Program-made: the position numbers and the translations under genes
Assembly: GCA_963682175.1 (NCBI GenBank)
Contig: OY821775.1
Coordinates: 9,520,501-9,584,500, forward strand
Direction of reading: 5' to 3'
Source of the DNA: Triglochin maritima
Taxonomy: Eukaryota > Streptophyta > Magnoliopsida > Alismatales > Juncaginaceae
Length of the DNA: 64,000 bases
Notes under the pieces: generated by a model
What the model was told of the DNA's origin: nothing
The model's database searches: none
The model's input: only the letters and a program-made list of their open reading frames with translations
In this document: one piece after another, positions 1 to 9,307 of the stretch
Position numbering within the stretch: position 1 is the stretch's first letter
How the letters are laid out: the number at the start of each line of letters is the position of its first letter

Positions 1-338
1 TGATAATCCTCATTCAACTGACTGTGTTGGACGGTAGTATAGGGCTTGGGTTGTTTCTCAACAAACAATACAACCGTATTCATGTAGTTAAATAGAGATA
101 GCATTGTAGCCGTGCTCTGATCATCAAAAACTTGAGCATATGTATACTTTTCATACGGTGGCCATTTGCATGTTAACTTTAGATCAAACTCTCCTTCTTG
201 GAAACCACAAACTTGACAAACTGATTCACAGAGATCATCATATCGCATTTGTGTGTTAACATTAAGCATTCGTCTGTTACCACCTTCATATTCTGGTACA
301 TCATCTACGAATGTAAGAATTCCATCGAAAAAAACCAT
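1..338 (-). CDS. MULE (Mutator-like) transposase, N-terminal part, cut by window edge
   Basis: On the minus strand an open frame starts at the ATG at 338-336 and runs without a stop for 112 codons to the left edge, so the C-terminal part lies outside the window. It begins MVFFDGILTFVDDVPEY and continues with a YDDLCESVC stretch, a FDLKLTCKW strand and a VLFVEKQP strand. This order (acidic N-terminus, YDDL helix, beta strand, LFVEK strand) is what I know from the N-terminal domain of plant MuDR-type MULE transposases, ahead of the zinc-binding and DDE domains. A hairpin cluster at 594-827 lies just upstream and may belong to the same element. The family call rests on a short region; the DDE core cannot be seen. 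Whether the element is intact cannot be judged. Confidence 0.6.
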   Translation of the reverse strand, partial: MVFFDGILTFVDDVPEYEGGNRRMLNVNTQMRYDDLCESVCQVCGFQEGEFDLKLTCKWPPYEKYTYAQVFDDQSTATMLSLFNYMNTVVLFVEKQPKPYTTVQHSQLNEDY

Positions 339-593
339 AACCAATCCGGTACCGGAGCTCATTACTTCGAGTGTAGAAAATCTACATTTCATACATACAT
401 AAACATAAAAACAAATACATTAACTATACATGCATTGTATTTCATGTCAAAATAAAAAAAAACCCAAATAAAAAATAAGAACCTAACCTCAACACTGTTG
501 GTCGTCGGAGAGAGAGACTTAATGGGGAGTGGGGGAAATTTTGGAAGTGAAAGAATGAAGATGGTGGCTGTCCAGGCCACTTAAACCCTAGAT

Positions 594-827
594 AAAAACG
601 GCATCTCGGATGTCGTTTTTATATAGCATAAAAACGGCACTATAGGTGCCGTTTTTTAAGTAAGTAAAATAACGGGCCGTTTTCTCTAGGATAAAAACGG
701 CACTGCGAGTACCGTTTTTACCTGGGGTGAAAAACGGCACTAGTAGTGCCGTTTTTCACTTGGTTAAAAAACGGCATTGGTGATACCGTTTTTACTTAAT
801 AAAAACGGGATTTCAGGTGCCGTTTTT
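594..827. repeat. cluster of six or seven short AAAAACGGCA hairpins
   Basis: Imperfect to perfect palindromes with arms of the form AAAAACGGCAC / GTGCCGTTTTT follow each other at 594-620, 630-657, 693-719, 727-759, 766-793 and 801-827, with a weaker one near 666-684. The one at 727-759 has perfect 15-nt arms and a 3-nt loop. Arms are shared, loops differ. The cluster sits about 250 bp upstream of the MULE reading frame and is probably subterminal DNA of that element. Confidence 0.85.
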
Positions 828-1734
828 CAATGTGCATATTTTGCCAAATAAGTTTCTGAAGTGCATATTTTTACAATTTCTTTATTTTTTTTGATTATTT
901 TGAAATTTTTTCCTAATGTTAATATTAGAAATGTATGTAGGATACTAGCTGACCTAATGTTAATATTAGAATTGTATGTAAGATACTAATAATTCATAAA
1001 TAAAAAATAGTCCATTAACAGAATCGTGTACTTAACTTTGACGATATTGTTATTCAAAATCTTGTAGTTAACACACATTTCTTCGACCACCGTGAGATTT
1101 GTTTTCACCCAAAATGTCTTACAATTTACTTTAATGCATGTGCATTGAGATTCAACATCATTTCTAGAAGTTTACATTAGTTATTGAAGTAACGCAAATT
1201 AAGATAGATTGTGATAATCATCAAAATTGCGATTTAATTACAAAAAATACTTTAGGCAAGTCTTTTTTTTGCGATTTCAAGATGAAAAGACAGATGAAGA
1301 GGATGTTGAAATTTAGATGTATCATTATCAAGAGAGTGCTAGGGCTTGACCGGGTCACGCCACTTGCGCTGTTTTCCCTCGACAATGCGCGTTTGGTCTT
1401 GAGAAGACCAAGTCATCTATTGTCGGAAGAAATATTGTGATTATTAATAGTCATGTGGTTATTTTCTTTTTGGAAATCAATTTTATGTGCTTCTTAATTG
1501 GAATTCAAATTATGAAATAATGCTCTTCATCCACCCGCCCACGTGTGACAACTGGAAATGGAATGATATCATTCTACCATCAACCACCATTATTATTTGC
1601 TATTAATTAGACCTCCACGTCCCAACCATCCAAATCTACAAGGCTTCCGTTTGACATGGTGGTCGACTTCAAATTTTGTAGTCAACGTAGAGGATATTTA
1701 CAATGAAAACATAGATTAATATAGAACTCCCTTC
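828..1734. other. AT-rich spacer with one short direct repeat
   Basis: I see no coding frame. A 41-bp unit beginning CCTAATGTTAATATTAGAA occurs at 912-952 and again, slightly changed, at 953-989. The rest shows no recognisable feature. Confidence 0.6.
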
Positions 1735-2102
1735 TTAGAGCACAAATAACAGCGCTCGGGCTACCCCGGGCGCTCTGCACTCTCTCTCTGCCACGTCAGC
1801 TTCTCTCTCTGCCACGTCAGCTCACCCAACCCACCAAAAAAAACTCATTATCCATGCCCAGGCTACCCCCACCCACCCTACACTCTCTTTCATCCACATC
1901 ATTTCTTAATTAAACAAATTTAATTCTTACACAACATTTAACAAAATACATTTTATATAAATCTAATTCTAATTACATTATAATTCTAATTCACGATATA
2001 CTTATTATTACTATTAATTAATTAACAATATTAATCACTATTAAACCACAAATTTTTGAATATTTGAAATTTGAATATTTGAATTTCGAAACGCGCGTGA
2101 AT

Positions 2103-2266
2103 GCACAGTATACGCGTGCGTGAAAAGTAATCCGCGTGATTGCACAGTATACGCGTGAAAGAAAAGTAGTCCGCGTGAATGTACAGTACACGCGTGAAAG
2201 AAAAGTAGTCCGCGTGAATGTACAGTATACGCGTGTAAGAAAAGTAATCCGCGTGATTGCACAGTG
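2103..2266. repeat. 39-bp tandem repeat, four units plus a partial
   Basis: The motif G(C/T)ACAGT recurs at 2103, 2142, 2181, 2220 and 2259, an exact 39-bp period. Each unit carries CGCGTGAA and AAAAGTAGTCCGCGTGA segments. Because 39 is divisible by three, both strands show long open frames here. I take those frames as a by-product, not as genes. Confidence 0.9.
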
Positions 2267-2368
2267 TCTAATTTTTTATCTATATATACCCTACACAAAA
2301 CTCAACTTACACCCCATATCTCTTCCACAAAACACAAAACTCAACTTACATCTCATATCTCTTCCACA

Positions 2369-3639
2369 ATGTCTTCTCCGGAGTACCATCATTCCCCCCT
2401 CGTTCCCCCCCTCGTCCACAATCAAATCTGCATCCACGCTATCCACAACCATATCCCTCACGCCCATTTTACCAACAACCATTCCAACAACCAGACTTCT
2501 CCCAGTACGCACCACCATTCCCACCACCTGACCAAAACTCATCATTCCCACAATTCTCCCACTACGCATCCCCAGATCAAAACTTACCATTCCCACAATA
2601 CTCTCAATATGCATCACCATTCCCTTATAATCAACCGCAGTTCCAGATGTTTGGCCGACCCATGTCTCAAAAAAGTAGCCAGAGTATGGCGAACATTGAA
2701 GATGAGGGTAACGACGACGATGAGTCCCCACCACGACACACCCCCACACCACCATCCCCACCTCCACAGCGTCGTCACCGCAAGCAAGTCCAAACTACCA
2801 AAGCCAATCCGAAGTTGTGGACCACAGCTGAGGATGAGAGACTTGTCTCTGCATAAATGGAAGTCAGTTGTGATGCGGTGACAGGGACAAACCAGAAGTC
2901 TACTTCATTGTGGGCTAGAGTGAAACGTGTGTACGACATCTCCGTGGAAGGCACTGACCTACCCGAAAGGAACGCAGAGTCCTTAAAAGGACGGTGGAGG
3001 AGAATTATACCTGCTGTGAACAAGTGGGTCGGGTGCTTCGATCAGGCATTCCGACGGAAAAGGAGCGGCCAGAATGACGACGATGTTGTCCAACAAGCGC
3101 ACGTGATCTACGAGCGAACTCATGGGCCTAGTAAATTTCTTTATTTTGATGCTTGGGTTATGTTGCGTAGGTACCCAAAATAGGAGAGTGTGATCTCCGG
3201 AGCTAATGTCGTGCGTGTTGACTAGGAGTCCCCGGAGTTGCACGATGAAAATAGTCCCCAGTCAGGAAGCCTTGGGAAAAGAAAGAGCACGGACGGCTCG
3301 AGGACGCAATCACCCTCGGATACAGAAGAGCTGATGCCGGAGTCGTCTACACGCCCAGAAGGTGTGAAGAAGGCTAAGAAAAAGGCTAAGAGTGCATTAC
3401 GCCCCGAAAGAGACACTGATGTTAGAGAACTTGCACAACAGATGTGATACACCGCCCAAGTCAGAGAAGATGGTTTCTCCAAGCAAGAGGAGTTAGCGGA
3501 AAGGAATTTCCAGAGACATTTAATAAAAAATAAGTTGGACATGCTTCAGTCTCTGATGAGGAAGGACAACCCGACGGAGAAGGATCAAAAAGTAATCGAT
3601 AAACTTCTCGCCTGGGCAAAAGAGAATGGGTACGTGTAG
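2369..3639 (+). pseudogene. Harbinger Myb/SANT-like accessory protein (glutathione S-transferase T3-like annotation class), disrupted
   Basis: A start at 2369 (MSSPEYHHSP) leads, after a frame change in the C-rich run near 2390-2410, into a proline/glutamine-rich N-terminus. A trihelix-like Myb/SANT segment follows, from KLWTTAEDERLVSA (stop TAA at 2854) through TNQKSTSLWARV, ESLKGRWRRI and KWVGCFDQAF to FDAWVMLRRYPK. A basic region and a coiled-coil tail (KLDMLQSLMRKDN) end at 3639. Further in-frame stops lie at 3181-3183, about 3223 and 3445-3447; two stops fall where the family usually has Trp. In active PIF/Harbinger elements this DNA-binding partner works with the DDE transposase in the nucleus. 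With one frameshift and four internal stops this copy is dead. The frame downstream of the shift is constant, so the identification is firm even though the product is not made. Confidence 0.8.
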
Positions 3640-3950
3640 TTTGTTGTAGTCCGTATTTCGTATGGTTTGTATTTCCCTTAGTTTGTATTTCGGATTGTAG
3701 TAGTATGTATGGTTTGTATTTTCCTTTATGTTTCATGTGGTTGGTTGTATTTCGTATTTTAGTATTATTAATGTATTGTTCTTATGGTATTGTTGTATTA
3801 ATATTTTTTCTATTTAACTTGAAATTGTTGGTTCTATCAATTTCTTAATTTTAATCACTTACAAAAAATTATTACCCCACGTTTATAACAAATACCCAAT
3901 CCATTAATAACAAAACATCCAATTAATAAATATAAAAAAAATTAACCAAT

Positions 3951-4108
3951 GGGAGGGGGACACGTGTCCCCCTCCCTTGGGCGCCCGAGCGTCTGCCCGG
4001 GACGCCCACCGCCCGGCCACGTGCCCGGGCGGGCGCCCCACGAGCACCCCGCCCGTTAACGGGGGTGCCCTGGTCGGGCGCCCGGGCACACCCCCGTTAA
4101 GGGTGCCC
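3951..4108. repeat. GC-rich palindromic right end of the Harbinger element
   Basis: A perfect 26-bp palindrome centred on CACGTG covers 3951-3976. A second, imperfect CACGTG palindrome lies about 4012-4034. The last 25 bp (4084-4108) can fold as a hairpin with a GTTAA loop and GGGCAC / GTGCCC arms. The matching left end (about 1751-1774) has an AGCGCTCGGG / CCCGGGCGCT inverted repeat with one mismatch. Confidence 0.8.
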
Positions 4109-4111
4109 TTA

Positions 4112-5420
4112 TAACAAGTGTCATGGCAGAACTCCCTCCTGAAAGAAAGTGGTTGATGTGGTATATATATGATCGGGAAAGTTGTATTGAAATCACTAAC
4201 TTGTTTCTTTGTCGAACAACATGCAAAATTTGTCAACAAAATGTTGTATTCCGCTCGTAGTATCTATACATGTCGACAATTTTTGTTTTGAGTTTGGTAA
4301 ACAACAGTAATTTTTTTCCTGGAGTTTGATGACTTGCCTTCCTACTATCATACTTCATCATCACAATACACTGAAGAAAAGAAGCCCCCGCAGATGCAGG
4401 ATACACGTATTGGTGGTGAAATGATGTGGGCACTTATGTCATGTTAAGACCAAGAAATAATAAAATCATAGATACGTGTGAGTACTTTTTTCCTCTAACA
4501 TGAAACTAATATAATTTTCAACGCTCAGATAAAAGGAAACAGAGGTTCTTATGAGTTGAAAGGAAAGATCATTCATTTGTACGAGAAAATTAGTGATTCT
4601 TTTGGAATTTACATTTAACCCATTGAAGACTGAGAAAATATATGAATAGAATGAAAAAGGGAATTGCAATTTTTTCCCTCCTGAATTCCAACGTATCGTA
4701 AGAGCATAAAAATAACATAAATAACATAATGCGATAAGATTCACGTACGTAGGGTTTTATCATTTTTAGCTTTATAATTTTCTGATCTTCTCAACTAAAT
4801 TTTCAGGCACCGCCCGGGTTTGCAAACCACAACTTACTTTCCACAACACTCAAACTTTGACTTCGAAGATCACCATATCATATCAATTTAAATGTGAGTA
4901 GCCCATAAGAGCAAACCAAAGATCTTTTGAAAAGGATGTGAGGAACTTAGAGATACTCAAAACAACAAAACAAACCTTTCAAACTGATACGAGGAACCAC
5001 ATAGTAGTTCATTCAGCTCCCCACCTATAATAAACAGCAGGAAATTAATGTCAACAGCTGGATGTGATGATGGCTTGCAAGGCACAACTTAAATACATCC
5101 ACATTTCTTATTCAGTTTCATCAACTACTTCTTCCATATTTCTCAAATTCCAAACTATACAACTAACATTTTTAACTACACAAACTTCTGAATAATGTAG
5201 ATGTAGCTACCAAATGAGTTTCAAACGTTGATGAAGCTGCAACTTGTCCGGTATTTTACAGTTTTCGCATCGTACGTGTTGTCTGGCGACACGAATAGCT
5301 GAAATCAGATACTTTAGTTGTTTTACCTTTCAGCTCGCGCCATGCTTATGATGTTTGTCAAGGTTTCTTCTCAATTTCAATGAGAATTTTGCAATAAAAA
5401 ATTAAAAACAAAAATAAATG
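4112..5420. other. AT-rich spacer, no gene seen
   Basis: Short open frames on the minus strand (4233-4433, 4466-4744) have no family resemblance, no promoter signal and no splice context. I do not call them. Confidence 0.5.
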
Positions 5421-5595
5421 CCTCTCGAGTATAGCTCAACTGGCAATCAATTAGAACGGTTTCACACCCATGAGGTCGTATGTTCAAGCTCAAGGGCGAC
5501 ATAAGGTAAAAAGAATGAAATACGGTCGGTAAAAACTGTGCAAGTCACCCTCAGTTAGGAATCACATGAATATTTGGATCATCAAAATAAATAAA
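5421..5595 (+). mobile_element. tRNA-derived SINE
   Basis: The sequence has an RNA polymerase III A-box-like TAGCTCAACTGG at about 5434-5445 and a B-box-like GTTCAAGCTC at about 5481-5490, about 45 bp apart as in tRNA genes and plant SINEs. A body of roughly 100 bp follows and ends in AT-rich DNA. AAATAAATG-like sequence occurs just before the start and at the end, a plausible target duplication. It does not fold as a full tRNA: the anticodon arm and acceptor pairing are absent. Exact ends are uncertain by about 10 bp. Confidence 0.65.
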
Positions 5596-6319
5596 TGACT
5601 TTTGGGAAAAAATGGCAATCATCATTAACCTTCTTCTTTCTCGATGGATTGGTGCAGCAAAACAAGAGCAGAGCTGGTCCTCTCTGGCTGCTGAGTAAAT
5701 TGCAATTTAAGTTGGCAACAGTAAAAGCAGCTGGTACATTGAGTAATAATACCTATGAATTAATGAGGCTTATTTCCCAACTGTTAACTGTGAAGAGTGT
5801 TACATCTTTCTTCCTCAGTTGGAGAAAAGGACATACATCCAAAACTATAATTAATAATGGGTATTCAAACGATTTCTTGGTTTCTTCCAACAAAGCCTTT
5901 GTGGGGGGTATTTAGTGATGATGAAAGAAAAGGCAGAAGAGCAGGTGAGGGTTGGTTGCCAGTCTCTTTTGGAAAAGGAGAGTCAAAGTGTTTGAGAGGC
6001 AAAAGGAAAAGCACATTGACGAATGAGGAATGAGGTGTAACTCAGCATTTTACCAATACATGAGAGATCAATTGCCACTTCTACACTGAAAAAGGCCTGT
6101 TTTGGAATTTCAAATTTATAACTTCGATTTCAGTTTTGAGTTTTTCACTATTTAGTTGACGTATACCACCATCAATGCTTTTACTTTACGATGTGAAATT
6201 TGATCCCTAATGTCGTTTAAAGCATGGTTTGTGCACCTAAAATTCAGGTTAAACACAGCTTAGACCCCATTTGAATAACTATAGGTTTTAAACTTCGGTT
6301 TTAATGTTAAAAAAAATAG
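5596..6319. other. AT-rich spacer before the copia element
   Basis: An open frame of 106 codons at 5595-5915 (+) has no recognisable domain and no codon pattern of a conserved protein. Nothing else is recognised. Confidence 0.4.
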
Positions 6320-6324
6320 CCATG

Positions 6325-6605
6325 TATTGAAGATTGAAGACAGGGGGAGTATCCGAAGCAACCATGATTAAAGACGCACCTCCTCGACAAACAAACGAAT
6401 TAAAGACACATCTCCCCAGCACGCACCTCCTCGACAAACAAACAAAGTAAAGACGCATCTCCTCGCTACAACCAGCCCAACGGAAATAAAATGTCATGTA
6501 TATATACTAAACAGTTCAAATTGTAAGAAAAGACACAACAAATCAGAAACATTAGATCTTCTTCCTTTCTTCCTCTCTTCTCAAACTCGTTACTAGATTT
6601 CTACA
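6325..6605 (+). repeat. left LTR of the copia element
   Basis: It begins TATTGAAGATTG and ends TTTCTACA. U3 contains a 47-bp tandem duplication (6374-6420 and 6421-6466) starting ACGCACCTCCTCGACAAAC. A TATATATA stretch near 6499 could serve as TATA box. Confidence 0.95.
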
Positions 6606-6617
6606 TGGTATCAGAGC
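6606..6617 (+). promoter_or_regulatory. primer binding site, initiator Met tRNA
   Basis: TGGTATCAGAGC directly follows the left LTR and is the classic plant copia primer site for minus-strand DNA synthesis. Confidence 0.95.
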
Positions 6618-6969
6618 GCTGATCCGATCTCAGATCCCCAAAATCATCACTGACCTTCACCTCATTGAGGGGGTTGAAGGCACAAAACCTACATCCAGAC
6701 CCTCAAAAACCACCAAACCACAAAAAAACACAAAAAAACCATGTCGGGAAACCACCACGACAACCCCTCTCGACTTGTTTCAACTTTGCTCAACGGGACA
6801 AATTACCTGTCCTGGGCGCGGGCGGTCTCCCTCTCCCTCAGCGGCAGGGGGAAAGTCGGCCACATCACTGGAACTACGAAAAAACCGGATGAACCAGACA
6901 CGGAGGCAAAGCAAGAAGAATGGCAGACCTCCGATCATCTCGTCATGTCATGGATAATCGCGTCCATGC

Positions 6970-8562
6970 TGTTGGCTTTTTGGCCTTAATCCGTATTTTG
7001 ATGATGTAATTAAACCTAATCTTAATTAGGACATGTAGATTAGCACATGTAGTATAATAGTATACATGTTGTATTGTGCTAACATCTACAGGTGATCAAG
7101 ACTCAAGAAAGAAGAAAAATCAAGTCAAGACATGTAATCAAGCTAGGATTGAAGACATGTAATTTTACCTTTCTTTGAGTATTAGGAACTTATGTGAATT
7201 GAGCATAACATAAGCTAATATGCATGCACTCACACACTAGGTTCCTTGTAGGAGTCACACACAAAATATCATATAATTTGGACTCCATTAGATCACCTAA
7301 ACACCTAAAACATTGGTCGCCAGTCTACCTGAGTTCGGTCGACCGTTCACCTTTCGGTCGACCGGTTATACACAATATTTGTTATACCAGACCAATCCGT
7401 TCAACCGATCACATTTCTATCAACCGATTACCCAGACCTGTTCGGTCGACCGGTAGACCTTCGGTCGACCGTTTCGTTTGCCATTTCTGGTAAAAATATT
7501 ACCGTTTTATTTGTCGTATTATACAACGGTCGTATACACATTTTTCTCAATATTCACCCCCATATACATTAGAACCGGTCGAACAAAATACATCTTTCGG
7601 TCGACCGTTTAATTCGTGAAAAACCCCCTGCTATCGGTCGACACAAGTTTGTCCAACCGATCAAGATTTCTCTCTACCGAACCCAGTAGTTCGGTCGACC
7701 GGTACCTGTTCGGTCGACCATTGACCTATAGAACTTAAGTGATTCGGTCGACCAGTACCTATGTTCGGTCAACCGATCCATCAACAGACTCAAGGGTTCG
7801 GTCGACCGATACACCTTTCGGTCGACCGTTTCTGGACAGATTTCTGAACCCGATTTTCTGTTTTGTGTATCTTGCACAAAACCCAATCAAATCTTGTCCA
7901 AACGGCTAGAAATCTTTAGGAGCTTATAAATAGAGGTTCACACTTAGTTTTCCACAAGATTTCACAACTCCAAAGTGTCAAACTTATAGTGAGATTTTCC
8001 ACAACCTCAAAGCTCCCAATTAGTGATTCCAAAGCCTAATTTCCACATCCTTCATCACACAATCATCTAGCATTTGTTGTGCTCAATACTAGAAGAGTGA
8101 GTTCCACTCCAATTGTTGTCAAGAGAGCAAGGGTCTTGGTGAAAGCCCAAGACAAAGTGAGCAAGGGTCTTGGTGAAAGCCCAAGACAAGAAGTAGAGAT
8201 TTCGGTGAAAGCCCGAAGTGTTCCTCTCGGATTGTGAGAGGTGGTGCCAAGCTCGGCGAGGGTTGTTCGCGAGCTTGAAGACTTGTAAAAGGCGTTGCTC
8301 CCGGCCCGGAACGGGGAGGCATAGTGAAGACGCAAGAGGAGCTCGAACGGGGATTCGAGAGGGGCTTGCAAGAGAGGACGTAGGCGCGGCCGAACCTCTG
8401 TAAAACCGACGCGTCTTCTTTTTGTGGTTTGCATTATTTCCTACACTTGCTTGTTTCGTTTTTAAATTTCCGCTGCGCATATCGATTGCTTAAACAAGTA
8501 GGTGATTAGATTAAAAAGTGATTAGTTTGTGGACCCATAGACCCACACGACACTACCCCACA
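6970..8562 (+). mobile_element. solo LTR (TG..CA) nested in copia gag
   Basis: The insert begins TGTTGGCTTTTTGGCC and ends CCCCACACA. It is flanked by the 5-bp duplication CATGC (6965-6969 and 8563-8567) that restores the gag sequence when removed. There is no internal region and no second LTR, so it is a solo LTR left by recombination between two LTRs. Orientation is + from a TATA box (TTATAAATAG at about 7924). It must be younger than the copia host element. The U3 part holds the paired CGGTCGACCG palindromes at 7336-7828. A 40-bp direct repeat around CAAGGGTCTTGGTGAAAGCC lies near 8125-8190. Confidence 0.93.
7336..7828. repeat. paired CGGTCGACCG palindromes, nested solo LTR
   Basis: Perfect or one-base-variant copies start at 7336 and 7355, 7443 and 7462, 7692 and 7711, 7745 and 7766, and 7799 and 7819, giving pairs 19-21 bp apart. 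Degenerate forms (CCGTTCAACCGAT, ACCGGTCGAAC) lie between pairs. Eight copies are perfect 10-mers. Confidence 0.95.
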
Positions 8563-9307
8563 CATGCAACCTCAGATAGGGGAAATCTTCATCTACAAAG
8601 ACAGCGCAAAAGAACTCTGGGATGCGGTCCAAGAACACTACGGAAAGGCGCAAGACTTCGCACATATTTTCAGACTCAAACAAGACATCGCTCAAGCCCG
8701 TCAAAACCACAAAAGCATCACCGAGTACCTCGGTACTCTCAGGAAGGCATGGGACGAGTTGGGGATTTATGAACCACCAACAAACGACGCACGAACAATC
8801 GAAAAAAGAACTGAACAAAACCGGATCTACCAATTTCTGGTAGGTCTAGACCCATCTTTTGAAAACATCAGAAGTCAGGTGCTCATGGCCCCTGACCTAC
8901 CGTCCCTTAACTCAGTCATCGCGATGATCCTCCGCGAAGAATCGTGACGAAGGACCATCACTCCTCCACAAACCCAAACAACAACCGAAGCCGAGAACCA
9001 AGCGTTTTTCTCCGGAAAATCACAAAACCAGCATCAAGACAACAAAAAACGATATGGAAACCGGAAGGACGAGCACTGCGAAAACTGTAAAAAATCCGGA
9101 CACAACAAAAACAACTGCTGGTTTCTTCATCCTCATCTCCGCCCACCAAAAGACAACAACAGAAGAGGAGGAGGAGATGGGAGAAGAGGAGGAGGAGATG
9201 GGAGAAGTTCATCGCACGAGGGATCATCGGGCGGCAGCGGCTACATCGCCGCCACAGGAGGCAGCAGCGGCAGCCACCTACCTAACCCTAACCCTAACTT
9301 TTTTCGC

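Larger units (their letters stand above)
1738..4108 (+). mobile_element. PIF/Harbinger-type DNA transposon, non-autonomous or decayed
   Basis: The element is flanked by the direct duplication TTA (1735-1737 and 4109-4111), the usual 3-bp target site of PIF/Harbinger elements. Its ends form an imperfect inverted repeat: GAGCACAAATAACAGCG on the left matches the reverse of the right end (GGGCACCCTTAACGGGG) at about 11 of 17 positions. Inside, in order, are two CCACGTCAGC motifs in CT-rich DNA (1791-1800, 1812-1821), a 39-bp tandem array, a decayed Myb/SANT ORF of the kind that accompanies the transposase, and a GC-rich palindromic right end. No transposase is present here. A related element lies at 51931-52945. 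Confidence 0.85.
6741..9307 (+). pseudogene. copia gag, interrupted
   Basis: The capsid protein starts at the ATG at 6741 (MSGNHHDNPSRL) and reads through the LNGTNYLSWARAV motif typical of copia gag to the point SWIIASM at 6968. A 1593-bp solo LTR then intervenes. After it the frame resumes at 8568 with QPQIGEIFIYKDSAKELWDA, the expected next piece of the same motif block, and continues to an in-frame TGA at about 8945 (a CGA to TGA change is likely). Reading on, a CX2CX4HX4C zinc knuckle (CENCKKSGHNKNNC) is seen near 9080-9125, followed by a Gly/Arg/Ser-rich tail. The gag frame ends at a T-run at 9299-9304, where pol continues one base back. Confidence 0.85.

Noticed and set aside
594..827. 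CRISPR array
   Set aside because: Hairpin spacing is uneven, spacers are too short, and the context is a plant nuclear transposon.
9280..9300. CCTAACCCTAACCCTAAC, telomere-like repeat
   Set aside because: It lies in the gag frame coding Pro-Asn repeats, is very short, and is not the usual plant TTTAGGG unit.
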